A DNA stretch of 44,345 nucleotides from Actinobacteria bacterium UBA5975 (GTDB lineage: Bacteria > Actinomycetota > Actinomycetes > Nanopelagicales > Nanopelagicaceae). How positions within the stretch are numbered: position 1 is the stretch's first letter; each line of letters begins with the position of its first letter. Location: the NCBI GenBank assembly GCA_002430075.1, contig DJBN01000083.1:1-44345 (forward strand), given 5' to 3'. A program made the position numbers and the translations under genes. The notes beneath the pieces are model-generated. The model was not told the DNA's origin and made no database searches. It was given only the letters and a program-made list of their open reading frames with translations. Positions 6,694 to 15,172 of this stretch are shown in pieces.

Positions 6694-8328
6694 TTACTTT
6701 GTGCGACGACGACGCAAGATAGAGGCGACGAAGCCTTTTAGACCTGCGATTTCACTCACTTTTAATAGCTTGGCTAAAAAGAGATAAGCGGCGCCACTTC
6801 CGATGAGAATAAAAAGCAAACGAAGTGCGCGGATAGGAAGAGTTGTTTCTTGATAAGCCCAACCAAAATATTGGGCGAGAACAAAGAAAGGCAGGGCTCC
6901 TACAAGGGCTGCTAGCAGTAAACGGCCGTGTTGAGAAGCAAATTCACTCACCGGCAAGCGCCCGACATGTTTTTTAAGGAGTGAAATAGTAATAAAAAGC
7001 CCAACAATGTAACTGATAGAGAATGCAATACCAAGGCCAACTGTTATCCAGTTGCTATCAAGGGTTGCCAAGAAGAGATATGAAAGACCAACAGAGATTA
7101 TGTTGATTATGACAATAGATGTCACCTGAGTTCGAGTATCTTCAAATGCATTAAATCCACGGATTAAGATCAAATTGATAGAGAATGCAACCAGACCCAG
7201 ACTAAGAGCGGAGAGTACAAAGCCGATATAACGCGAATCTTCCAGGCTAATACCCATATATAGAACTTCAGTCATTAAAGGGCCAAAGAGTAGAAGGGCT
7301 ACTGCGCTAGGTACTGTAACAACGCCAACCATACGAATTGCACGAACTAGTTGTCTGCGCACCTCTTCCACATTTCTTGCGATTGCTAACTTAGATAGAT
7401 GCGGCAGTAAAGCGGTCACAATCGAGATCGTCACAACGGAGTACGGTAATAACATAATATAGTAAGCGCTTGTGTAAGGGGTGAAGCCAACTCCGGTTGT
7501 AATGCCGGCTTGTGCACTGCGTACTGCAGCGCTCGTTGCGACATTTACAGTGACCAGATACCCCAGCTGTGAAACTAATACATAGAGAAGGGTCCAACCG
7601 GCTAACCCGAAAGACTTACCAAGGCCCTGCACGCCAAGCATTGGGCGTAAATTGATACCCGAACGCTTAACGACAGGAATAAGAATCAAAGCTTGAATAA
7701 CAACGCCCAGCGTTGTTCCCCAACCGAGTAATTTAACTTGAGAATCAGTAATGGAGCCGATAGATAAAGCTTGTTGTGTGGCTAGAAAAACAGCGAAAAC
7801 AACAATAACAACAAGATTATTAGCAATTGGCGCCCACATAAGAGGGGCGAAAGATCCCTTGGCATTTGCGACCTGCCCTAGCATTGTGAAGAGCCCCAAG
7901 AAGAAAATTTGCGGCAGACAATAGCGGGTAAATGCGATCGCAATATGTTGTTCTGCTTCAAACCCTGGCGTTGAAAACTCAGGTGCGTAGAGACGTACAA
8001 GTGCAGGCGCAAAAAGAACGCCCACGATAACGAGAGCGAAGAGAATCCCAGAAATAGTTGTAACTAATCGAGATGCAAATCCATGCCCACCATCTTCATC
8101 AGAAAATGACCGAATAAGTTGAGGAACAAAGATTGCGGTAAGAGCGCCACCCACAAGTAAGTTGTAAAGAATATTCGGCATCGTGTTTGCAACATTGTAT
8201 GTATCTGCCAATAAGGCGGTTCCGAGAACGGCAACGGCTAGCAGAGCTCGGACAAAACCCGTTAGACGGGAAAGAATTGTGCCGATTGCCATAATTCCTG
8301 AAGCGCGGAAGAGCTCATTATTTTTCAT
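6694..8328 (-). CDS. murJ: Lipid II flippase MurJ (MviN)
   Basis: Polytopic inner-membrane protein of the MOP superfamily that moves lipid II across the membrane; 544 aa with about 14 hydrophobic segments. The N-terminus (SGIMAIGTILSRLTGFVRALL) and the GALTAIFVPQL segment are typical. The C-terminus ends in a short basic tail (LRRRRTK). The mycobacterial orthologue carries a C-terminal pseudokinase and extracellular domain that bind FhaA; these are absent here. The start overlaps the stop of the upstream gene by four bases (ATGA), so the two are co-translated. Its company with CwlM-like, PknB and PBP genes supports a role in wall synthesis. Confidence 0.93.
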   Translation of the reverse strand: MKNNELFRASGIMAIGTILSRLTGFVRALLAVAVLGTALLADTYNVANTMPNILYNLLVGGALTAIFVPQLIRSFSDEDGGHGFASRLVTTISGILFALVIVGVLFAPALVRLYAPEFSTPGFEAEQHIAIAFTRYCLPQIFFLGLFTMLGQVANAKGSFAPLMWAPIANNLVVIVVFAVFLATQQALSIGSITDSQVKLLGWGTTLGVVIQALILIPVVKRSGINLRPMLGVQGLGKSFGLAGWTLLYVLVSQLGYLVTVNVATSAAVRSAQAGITTGVGFTPYTSAYYIMLLPYSVVTISIVTALLPHLSKLAIARNVEEVRRQLVRAIRMVGVVTVPSAVALLLFGPLMTEVLYMGISLEDSRYIGFVLSALSLGLVAFSINLILIRGFNAFEDTRTQVTSIVIINIISVGLSYLFLATLDSNWITVGLGIAFSISYIVGLFITISLLKKHVGRLPVSEFASQHGRLLLAALVGALPFFVLAQYFGWAYQETTLPIRALRLLFILIGSGAAYLFLAKLLKVSEIAGLKGFVASILRRRRTK

Positions 8329-9419
8329 TTACGAGACCTTCTGACGCGCCGCACGGATTGTGTTATGGCACCAACAAAGAGTAGAACTGCTGCTCCTGTT
8401 GTAAACCAAGCAACTCGCGCATCGATAACAGTCGCTGTTAAATTGAGGGAAGATACTTCCCCAACAAGCTGCCCTTTAAGATTAATAAACTGAGCGAGCA
8501 CAATTGTTGATCCTGGAGCCAAAACGTCGACAGGAACTAGAATTTGCAACCGTGAATTCGCTTCCAACTCAATATTGTTTAGATTCTCAATTTGTATACG
8601 TGAATTTAATGGAATCAAAGAGACGCTAATAACAGTTGGGGTATCGAACTCATTAACCAAAGTAACGGGTAACTTTGCCGATTCAGAAGTAATTTGATAA
8701 CGTCCTGGTGTGACTCGCAGGTGTGAAGAAATTTCGGCAACTGCCTTTTTCTGACTACTCATAAAGAACGCGCGGTCAGCTTTTGCGAGAAGTGGGTTTA
8801 AGACGCTTCCTAATCGCACACGGAGAGAGTTAACTTCAGGAGCAGATGTAATACTTGATAAACCTGTCACCATTCGACGGTTAGAGCTGTATTCGCTCCG
8901 TGATTGCCCATCTATACGAGAAACTCCAGTGCTCCAGCCATTTTCAGCGCCGACCGTCCGGCCAAAGAATTCTTGAAGTCGTGTCTGGGCGTAGCGTGAA
9001 TAGTAGGTGAGCTCACTTGGGGCAATAGATTTCAAAAGTTTTTCATCAGGATTGCCGTACGCAAGGGCCACTATGTTGTTGGATCCCACTACAAATTTAA
9101 GTTGGGATAACCAATTCTGTGCAGCCAAAGATCCCGCAGGATCTTCTTCACCATCGATCGTATACCCCTGTGACATTGTTATTACTTCATCAACAAGAGC
9201 TGCATCAATGACAAATGTCCGCTGGAGCGATGAAGGCGTGAATATTAATTTTCCAAGTTTGCTGTTTGGAAGTAAGGAAGTAGCTAAATCATTATTTCGG
9301 AAAGTTCCTTCATAAGTTAAATGCGGCTTATCTACAATTCGCAAGATTGGAGTATCGGCATGCGCAGGTGGAATTGCGAAGAATGTGAGCGTCAAGAGCG
9401 TAAAGAGAATCTTCTTCAC
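8325..9419 (-). CDS. Exported membrane-anchored protein, DUF6049-like
   Basis: 364 aa with an N-terminal signal peptide (residues 1-21, hydrophobic core ending AHA-D) and one C-terminal membrane helix (about 334-354) followed by a basic cytoplasmic tail, so most of the protein is outside the membrane. No catalytic motif is visible; the body is rich in beta-strand-like stretches. The NUDIX-this-murJ position is that of DUF6049 (M. tuberculosis Rv3909), but those proteins are much larger, so this looks like a shortened version. It overlaps both neighbours by four bases. Function is unknown; constant pairing with murJ suggests a periplasmic role near lipid II export (inference). Confidence 0.75.
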   Translation of the reverse strand: MKKILFTLLTLTFFAIPPAHADTPILRIVDKPHLTYEGTFRNNDLATSLLPNSKLGKLIFTPSSLQRTFVIDAALVDEVITMSQGYTIDGEEDPAGSLAAQNWLSQLKFVVGSNNIVALAYGNPDEKLLKSIAPSELTYYSRYAQTRLQEFFGRTVGAENGWSTGVSRIDGQSRSEYSSNRRMVTGLSSITSAPEVNSLRVRLGSVLNPLLAKADRAFFMSSQKKAVAEISSHLRVTPGRYQITSESAKLPVTLVNEFDTPTVISVSLIPLNSRIQIENLNNIELEANSRLQILVPVDVLAPGSTIVLAQFINLKGQLVGEVSSLNLTATVIDARVAWFTTGAAVLLFVGAITQSVRRVRRSRK

Positions 9420-10027
9420 AGCACACCAAGTTCTTCTGTCGCATTTGTGCGCGCGATTAATTTTTTCTCATCAGGATATGCAAGGCGCTCGATGATTTCA
9501 GGAAGAGGGAACCAACCAACTTCATCAACTTCACTTTCTTGAGGAGCAAGAAGCCCACCGCTTTCTCGGAAGAGGTAATGATGGACAGTTTTATGAATTC
9601 GCTTACCGCCTGCCATAAACCAAAAATCAATAACCCCAAGCGATTTCTCAATAACGGATTCAATCCCAGTCTCTTCTTGCACTTCGCGAAGCGCGGCTTC
9701 TTCCGGGGTTTCACCATCTTCAATATGGCCTTTAGGAAGTGACCAGAGAATTCTTTTGCCAGAAGCATCTTTAAGGTCTCTGCGGCCAATCAAAAGTCCA
9801 AGTTTGCCTGTCGTATCTACAACCAGACCTCCTGCGCTGACCTCATCAACCCTCTTTACATATGGAGTTTTCGTTTTAGAGCCACGCGCAGCCGGTTTCT
9901 GTGAACGCGCAGCCTTTTCCAAGGTTGGCGTGCTTAATTCAAGAGTTTGCGGAGAGCGATTAGCTGGGCGCCTGCGCCTGCGTTTCTTTTTCGTACCTTC
10001 GCTGCCCGCACTAGGTGCCGGGGTCAT
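9416..10027 (-). CDS. NUDIX hydrolase (MutT-like)
   Basis: 203 aa. A very basic N-terminal extension with a run of five arginines (16-20) precedes the NUDIX domain (about 60-195). The full NUDIX box GX5EX7REUXEEXGU is at 100-122 (G...E...REVQEETGI), so it should hydrolyse a nucleoside diphosphate-linked substrate with a divalent metal. Its position matches M. tuberculosis Rv3908 (mutT4), head of the murJ-trxB-cwlM run and divergent from the CCA-adding enzyme gene. ATG 10027 has no Shine-Dalgarno but has TAGGCT six bases upstream, suggesting a leaderless mRNA. Substrate is not predictable. Confidence 0.9.
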   Translation of the reverse strand: MTPAPSAGSEGTKKKRRRRRPANRSPQTLELSTPTLEKAARSQKPAARGSKTKTPYVKRVDEVSAGGLVVDTTGKLGLLIGRRDLKDASGKRILWSLPKGHIEDGETPEEAALREVQEETGIESVIEKSLGVIDFWFMAGGKRIHKTVHHYLFRESGGLLAPQESEVDEVGWFPLPEIIERLAYPDEKKLIARTNATEELGVL

Positions 10028-10033
10028 GGAGTA

Positions 10034-10039
10034 AGCCTA
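10034..10039 (-). promoter_or_regulatory. Leaderless -10 element for the NUDIX-murJ-trx run
   Basis: Minus-strand TAGGCT, six bases before the ATG at 10027. It lies inside a 32-base divergent gap shared with the promoter of the CCA-adding enzyme gene. Confidence 0.5.
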
Positions 10040-10045
10040 CGCGAC

Positions 10046-10051
10046 TACGCT
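10046..10051 (+). promoter_or_regulatory. Leaderless -10 element for the CCA-adding enzyme gene
   Basis: TACGCT lies eight bases before the GTG at 10060; there is no Shine-Dalgarno. It is back to back with the opposing TAGGCT at 10034-10039, so the two polymerases would compete for the same DNA. Confidence 0.45.
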
Positions 10052-10059
10052 TATCTATT

Positions 10060-11508
10060 GTGAGCGCTAAGAAGGTTATTTTGGGAGCGGCTAGTGAATT
10101 AGCCCTCAGAACCCTGGTCGAGAGGGCACCCCTTGCAAGCTCGCTCGCAGAAGCCTTTAAGAAGGAAGGTTTTCGACTGGCGCTCGTTGGCGGACCAGTT
10201 CGCGATGCGATCCTTGGCCGACTTGGAAACGATTTAGATTTCACAACTGATGCACCACCTCATCAGACAAAGAAGATCCTTAAAACATGGGCCGATCACA
10301 CATGGGATACAGGAATTCTCTTTGGAACAGTTGCAGGTAAACGCGGTGACACAACAGTTGAAGTAACTACATATCGCACAGAGAAATATGAAGAGGGCTC
10401 TCGTAAACCCGATGTTGAATTCGGTGAAACCATCGAAGGCGATCTTTCACGCCGAGATTTCACTGTTAACTCAATGGCGCTTGAATTAACAGGAGAAACA
10501 CCAGAATTTATTGATCCCTTCAATGGTCTTTCAGATTTAGGGAAAAAAGTTCTACGAACTCCAGCGAGCGCTGAACAATCATTTAGTGATGATCCACTAC
10601 GAATGATGCGCGCTGCCCGTTTTGCAAGCCAACTAGGATTCACGATTGCACCGGAAGTTATAGAGGCGATGCAATCAATGTCAGGTCGTATCTCAATAAT
10701 TTCAGCAGAGCGAGTGCGCGATGAATTTATTAAACTTTTAATGTCTAACGATCCACGAATCGGAATCACTATCCTTGTTGATTCAGGTTTGGCCGATCTC
10801 ATGCTTCCTGAAATTCCAAAATTACGGCTAGAAATTGATGAACATCACCACCATAAGGATGTCTATGAACACTCAATAACTGTTCTAGAACAAGCAATCT
10901 CTCAAGAAGAGCGTTTAGGTGGACCAAATCTTGTCATTCGACTTGCCGCGCTCTTACATGACATCGGAAAACCCAAGACACGCAATCTCATTGCAGGTGG
11001 TGGAGTCTCTTTCCACCACCATGAAGTTGTTGGAGCACGCCTTTCTAAAGCTCGTATGAAAGCGCTCCGCTTTGATAATGAGACAATTGAAGCAGTTGAA
11101 ACACTTATTGCACTCCATCTTCGCTTTCACGGATATGGCGATGGAGAATGGACAGATTCTGCCGTACGCCGCTATGTACGCGATGCTGGTGACTTACTTG
11201 ATCACCTGCATGTATTAACTCGTGCAGATTGCACTACACGCAATACAAAGAAGGCCGATCACCTTGCTCGCACATACGACAGCCTTGAAACACGAATTTC
11301 AAAACTTGCCGAAGAAGAAGAGCTCTCACAAATCCGCCCAGATTTGGATGGAGCAGCCGTCATGTCACTTCTTGGAATTAAGCCATCTGCGGATGTCGGT
11401 AAAGCACTTGATTTCCTAATGGAGCTTCGAATGGAACACGGTCCACTTGGAGAAGAACGAGCAACAGAAGAGTTGCTGCAATGGTGGAAAGCTAGGAGAC
11501 ACCCTTAA
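10060..11508 (+). CDS. cca: CCA tRNA nucleotidyltransferase with HD domain
   Basis: Class II nucleotidyltransferase that adds or repairs the 3'-CCA of tRNAs; the tRNA genes in this window lack an encoded CCA, so it is needed. From GTG 10060 the protein is 482 aa. GGPVRD (44-49) and DLDF (58-61, catalytic Asp pair) form the nucleotidyltransferase head, RRDFT the next motif, and an HD phosphohydrolase domain follows (HD at about 300-301 in LLHDIGKP). An upstream in-frame GTG at 10015 would overlap the NUDIX gene and the promoter, so 10060 is preferred. Its 3' end overlaps the convergent MFS gene by 17 bases. The M. tuberculosis counterpart is annotated pcnA (Rv3907c). Confidence 0.93.
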   Translation: MSAKKVILGAASELALRTLVERAPLASSLAEAFKKEGFRLALVGGPVRDAILGRLGNDLDFTTDAPPHQTKKILKTWADHTWDTGILFGTVAGKRGDTTVEVTTYRTEKYEEGSRKPDVEFGETIEGDLSRRDFTVNSMALELTGETPEFIDPFNGLSDLGKKVLRTPASAEQSFSDDPLRMMRAARFASQLGFTIAPEVIEAMQSMSGRISIISAERVRDEFIKLLMSNDPRIGITILVDSGLADLMLPEIPKLRLEIDEHHHHKDVYEHSITVLEQAISQEERLGGPNLVIRLAALLHDIGKPKTRNLIAGGGVSFHHHEVVGARLSKARMKALRFDNETIEAVETLIALHLRFHGYGDGEWTDSAVRRYVRDAGDLLDHLHVLTRADCTTRNTKKADHLARTYDSLETRISKLAEEEELSQIRPDLDGAAVMSLLGIKPSADVGKALDFLMELRMEHGPLGEERATEELLQWWKARRHP

Positions 11509-12769
11509 AGAAAAACTTTTTGGGGCGCAACAAAATAATTGCGGCTAGAGCCCAAACAACACTTACGAGAAGTGGAAGCGCCCAAGAATCTCCACTGATT
11601 GGTAACACCCATGCTGCGATAAGCGCACCAGTGACAATTGTGAAGTTAACAACTACGTCATAAACAGCAAAGACTCTTCCACGGAATACATCGTCAATCT
11701 TGGATTGAACAAGAGCATCATTGGTTACCTTAATGCTCTGCCCAAAGAGCGCTGTTGAAAATGCGGTTGCTGCTAACAGGACTGGACTGCGTTCTATAAC
11801 AAGTAAGAGCGCACTAACGCTGGCTGCGGCCATTGTTAATCGCATCCACCGGTGGCGCCCAACACGCGTAACTCCAAACGGAGCAATAACTGCTCCAATA
11901 ACAAATCCGACTGCTGCTATAGAGAGAGTAAGGCTTAAGCCAGCAAGACCTGCTTGGCTATCTGTTGGGTTGTTAAAGGTATTTCTTTCGAGCAAGAGAG
12001 CAGCCAAGGTAAGAGCTGTTATCCCACCGCGGTGAAGGGCTGTAGCAGTGATACCTCTCGCCGCATCGGCGTGATTTTTCAGGAATTTAAATCCATCACG
12101 CATTTCGCGAAGACCCTGGGTAAGACTTGCTTTTACTACTTCATGAGGGAGTGGCCCAATCTCATCTCGTCGCATCAGCGCCGCCAACATCGCGCTGGCG
12201 AGATAACCAAAGGCAGCCACCAACACAATAAGTGCATCTGCATGGTCTGCGGATTCAAGAGCGCTAAGCAACCGTCTTATACCTAGCCCAATTCCACCGC
12301 CAAGCACGACCCACACAGAACCACCAGTAACAGCCAGGGCATTTGCTGAAATTAATGAATGCGGTGTTGTCATTAGCGGAATACCTGCAGAGAGCCCCGC
12401 CAAAATTAGACGGTTGACACCAAATGCAACTAATACAAAAAATGTAATTTCAAGACCGGTGTAGCCATTAAAGATAAGAAAAGCAATGATACCTAAGGTG
12501 ATAGCGCGAGTTAGATTAGCGAAAAAGATTGCACGCTGGCGAGAAAATCGATCAAGAAGCGTTCCGACAAACGGTCCAACAATCGAGTATGGAAGTAGCA
12601 CAACAGCGAATGCCACTGCGGCATTTACAGCGCTTGCCTGTCTTTCTGGCGAGAAAAGAACGAAAGATGCAAGTGCGCTTTGAAAAATTCCATCAACTAA
12701 TTGACCAGACCAACGAACACGCAGCAATCTGATGAGTTTGACATCAAGAAGTAGCCGCAAGAAGCTCAT
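11492..12769 (-). CDS. MFS transporter (MFS_3-like)
   Basis: 425-aa major facilitator superfamily protein with about 12 hydrophobic helices. Conserved-type loop GTLLDRFSRQRAI (about 68-80) between TM2 and TM3 matches MFS motif A (GxLaDrxGrrR). The substrate is unknown; drug or metabolite efflux is common in this branch. It is not part of the conserved origin block and looks like a lineage-specific insertion between cca and DUF5318. A minus-strand TACGCT six bases before ATG 12769 suggests a leaderless transcript divergent from DUF5318. Confidence 0.85.
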   Translation of the reverse strand: MSFLRLLLDVKLIRLLRVRWSGQLVDGIFQSALASFVLFSPERQASAVNAAVAFAVVLLPYSIVGPFVGTLLDRFSRQRAIFFANLTRAITLGIIAFLIFNGYTGLEITFFVLVAFGVNRLILAGLSAGIPLMTTPHSLISANALAVTGGSVWVVLGGGIGLGIRRLLSALESADHADALIVLVAAFGYLASAMLAALMRRDEIGPLPHEVVKASLTQGLREMRDGFKFLKNHADAARGITATALHRGGITALTLAALLLERNTFNNPTDSQAGLAGLSLTLSIAAVGFVIGAVIAPFGVTRVGRHRWMRLTMAAASVSALLLVIERSPVLLAATAFSTALFGQSIKVTNDALVQSKIDDVFRGRVFAVYDVVVNFTIVTGALIAAWVLPISGDSWALPLLVSVVWALAAIILLRPKKFFFKGVS

Positions 12770-12775
12770 AGGAGG

Positions 12776-12781
12776 AGCGTA
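12776..12781 (-). promoter_or_regulatory. Leaderless -10 element for the MFS gene
   Basis: Minus-strand TACGCT followed by CCTCCT and the ATG at 12769. The same bases on the plus strand form part of the Shine-Dalgarno region of the divergent DUF5318 gene, so one short segment serves two genes. Confidence 0.45.
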
Positions 12782-12785
12782 GTTA

Positions 12786-13229
12786 ATGAAAGAGGTTTAT
12801 TCTTCTCTCACCATGAAAACAAGGCGAGGATTCATCGACTATTCACTCGATAAGAGAGCGACCCTACTCGCGCTCTTTCGTGGTGTTGTTGATGCATGTG
12901 ATGCTGATCCTTATCTGATGCGAGCTGCTAAATACCATGGCGAAAAGGCTGATAGAAAGTGTCCAGTATGCAAAAAGGAAGTACTTGTTGAACTTCGCTA
13001 CACATTTGGAGATCAACTCGGCCAATTCTCAGGGCGTATTAAAAGTGGTGATGAGCTGCTCGAAATGGAGAGTGAATTCGGGGAATTCTCTGTATATGTG
13101 GTCGAAGTCTGTCGTGGATGTTCGTGGAATCATCTTTGCTCTACGTACTTATTGGGCGATGGACGCGAGCGTAAGGTTCCTCGTCGACAACGAACACTAG
13201 AGGACGAGGACTTTGCCTCGCTCAAGTAG
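12786..13229 (+). CDS. DUF5318 family zinc-ribbon-like protein
   Basis: 147 aa, soluble. Two CxxC pairs (C59/C62 in CPVCKKE and C109/C112 in CRGCSWNH) are spaced like a zinc ribbon. The central segment FSGRIKSGDELLEMESEFGEF and the end NHLCSTYLLGDG match the DUF5318 family, represented by M. tuberculosis Rv0049, which also sits immediately upstream of ponA1. AGGAGGA lies nine bases before ATG 12786. An internal ATG (codon 10) is an alternative start. Function unknown; strict linkage to the class A PBP gene suggests a cytosolic partner or regulator (inference). Confidence 0.85.
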   Translation: MKEVYSSLTMKTRRGFIDYSLDKRATLLALFRGVVDACDADPYLMRAAKYHGEKADRKCPVCKKEVLVELRYTFGDQLGQFSGRIKSGDELLEMESEFGEFSVYVVEVCRGCSWNHLCSTYLLGDGRERKVPRRQRTLEDEDFASLK

Positions 13230-13243
13230 AGATATTTCGACAG

Positions 13244-13249
13244 TAAACT
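13244..13249 (+). promoter_or_regulatory. Leaderless -10 element for the class A PBP gene
   Basis: TAAACT, six bases before the ATG at 13256. No Shine-Dalgarno lies in the 26-base gap after DUF5318. Confidence 0.5.
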
Positions 13250-13255
13250 AAAGGC

Positions 13256-15166
13256 ATGATAAAAACCAAGTTAATTCGGGCCGCAATCTTCCTTGCCGGC
13301 TTGGGATTTGTCGCGGGAGCTACTCTCTTCGCATTTGCTTGGTTTACCGTCTCAATCCCAGACCCAAATGCCTATGTGAATAGTCAATCAACGATTATTC
13401 AGTATTCCAATGGAGCCGAGATAGGTCGAATCGGAACTCAAAATCGCCAAATTCTTCCACTTTCAAAAATCCCACTGCGCCTTCGTTATGCAGTGATGGC
13501 CGCAGAAGATCGCAACTTTTACTCTAATCAAGCATTTAGCGCTACAGGAATTGCGCGCGCCCTTCTCAATAACCTTAAATCTGGTTCTCTCAATGGCGAA
13601 GGTGGATCTACAATCACACAGCAGTATGCAAAGACTGCATTTTTATCGCCAAGTCGAACTATTGAGCGAAAGATAAAAGAGCTCGTCATCGCACTTAAAC
13701 TAGAGAATGCTTTAACAAAAGATCAAATTCTCGAAAACTACCTCAATACCATTTATTTTGGGCGCGGTTCGTACGGCGTGCAAACTGCGGCTCAGCAATA
13801 CTTTAATCGCAATGCGAACCAACTCTCCATTTCTCAATCTGCGGTAATTGCAAGCATTTTACGTTCGCCTGGTTATTACGACCCATCTCTTTCAAAAGAG
13901 AATGCGCAGCGACTTGAAAACCGCTTTGCTTATGTGATTCAAGGGATGCGGGATCAGAAATGGATCACAGGAGAAGAGGCAAAGGCAGCGAAAATGCCTA
14001 ACGTTCTTGGGCGTACAACTTCTGGGCAGTTAAGTGGTCCTAAAGGGTACATTATTGATTCAGTTCAAAAAGAGTTGAGTAAAATAGGTTTCACACAAGA
14101 TCAGCTACTTGTTGGCGGGTATGTCATTAGAACTACGCTAGAAAGACGCGCACAACAATCTGCCGTAAATGCGGTAAATAAATTTACTCCAGCCAAAGCA
14201 CCAACCAATCTGCATACAGGTTTGGTTGCAATTCGCCCTGGTACTGGCGAAATTATTGCTATGTACGGCGGAAAAGATTATGTAGTGCGCCAACTCAATG
14301 ACGCAACACAATCAATTGCGCTAGCCGGGTCTACCTTTAAACCATTTGCAATCATTGCTGGTTTAGAGGCAGGAATTCCACTTACATCAATGTGGAATGG
14401 TGACTCACCTCAAATATTCGATGATTTAGGAAAACCCTATGAAGTTTCAAATTACGGCAACGAGGGGTGGGGGCAAGTAGATCTAATGACGGCTACCCAA
14501 CACTCCATTAATACCGTATTTGTTCCACTTGGAATAAAGGCGGGAATGGATAGGGTTGTTGACGCTGCACGCAGAGCCGGTATCCCAGAGAGCGTTGCGA
14601 TGATTGCAACACCTTCGGTAGTACTTGGGGTAGCAAGCCCACATGTCATTGATGTCGCAAATGCCTATGCAACATTTGCAGCGCAAGGAATATATTCGAA
14701 GCCTTACATGGTTGCGCGCGTGACTGGGCCCAGTAAAGAGATTTTGTATCAAGGAGCTGCGCAGACCCAACAAGTCTTTAGCGCGGATGTCATGGCAGAT
14801 TTAACATATGCACTCAAGAGCGTTGTCAATGGTGGAACTGGTGGAGCAGCACTCGCTCTAGGCCGCCCTGCCGCCGGAAAGACTGGTACATCTCAACAGA
14901 ACGCGTCCGCCTGGTTTAGCGCCTACACGCCACAACTTGCCGCATCTGTTGCCTTCTTCCGAGATAGCGCATCTGAGTCACTCAATGGAATTGGTGGATT
15001 AACTTCCGTGACAGGTGGATCATTTCCAGCAAGAATTTGGACCGCCTTTATGAAGGGCGCCTTAAAGGGACAGCCAGTCATGAGCTTCCCCGCCCCCACG
15101 AATATTGGTGGACTAGAACCCCTCGTGATGACAAGTGGCGGAATACAAACAATGAAGACAAATTAA
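13256..15166 (+). CDS. ponA: Class A penicillin-binding protein (PonA-type)
   Basis: Bifunctional peptidoglycan glycosyltransferase/transpeptidase, 636 aa. A short cytoplasmic N-terminus and one membrane anchor (about 8-32) are followed by a GT51 domain with catalytic E84 in AAEDRNF and GGSTITQQYAK (117-127). The transpeptidase domain has S359-x-x-K362 (STFK), SIN (417-419) and KTGT (542-545), so both active sites look intact. It lacks the PASTA or long proline-rich tail found on many actinobacterial class A PBPs. It lies between DUF5318 and the GT87-like gene, as in M. tuberculosis Rv0049-Rv0051. Confidence 0.95.
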   Translation: MIKTKLIRAAIFLAGLGFVAGATLFAFAWFTVSIPDPNAYVNSQSTIIQYSNGAEIGRIGTQNRQILPLSKIPLRLRYAVMAAEDRNFYSNQAFSATGIARALLNNLKSGSLNGEGGSTITQQYAKTAFLSPSRTIERKIKELVIALKLENALTKDQILENYLNTIYFGRGSYGVQTAAQQYFNRNANQLSISQSAVIASILRSPGYYDPSLSKENAQRLENRFAYVIQGMRDQKWITGEEAKAAKMPNVLGRTTSGQLSGPKGYIIDSVQKELSKIGFTQDQLLVGGYVIRTTLERRAQQSAVNAVNKFTPAKAPTNLHTGLVAIRPGTGEIIAMYGGKDYVVRQLNDATQSIALAGSTFKPFAIIAGLEAGIPLTSMWNGDSPQIFDDLGKPYEVSNYGNEGWGQVDLMTATQHSINTVFVPLGIKAGMDRVVDAARRAGIPESVAMIATPSVVLGVASPHVIDVANAYATFAAQGIYSKPYMVARVTGPSKEILYQGAAQTQQVFSADVMADLTYALKSVVNGGTGGAALALGRPAAGKTGTSQQNASAWFSAYTPQLAASVAFFRDSASESLNGIGGLTSVTGGSFPARIWTAFMKGALKGQPVMSFPAPTNIGGLEPLVMTSGGIQTMKTN

Positions 15167-15172
15167 GCGGCG

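Noticed and set aside
10015..10059. Upstream GTG start for the CCA-adding enzyme
   Set aside because: It overlaps the divergent NUDIX gene and covers both promoter boxes; the added 15 residues have no family similarity.
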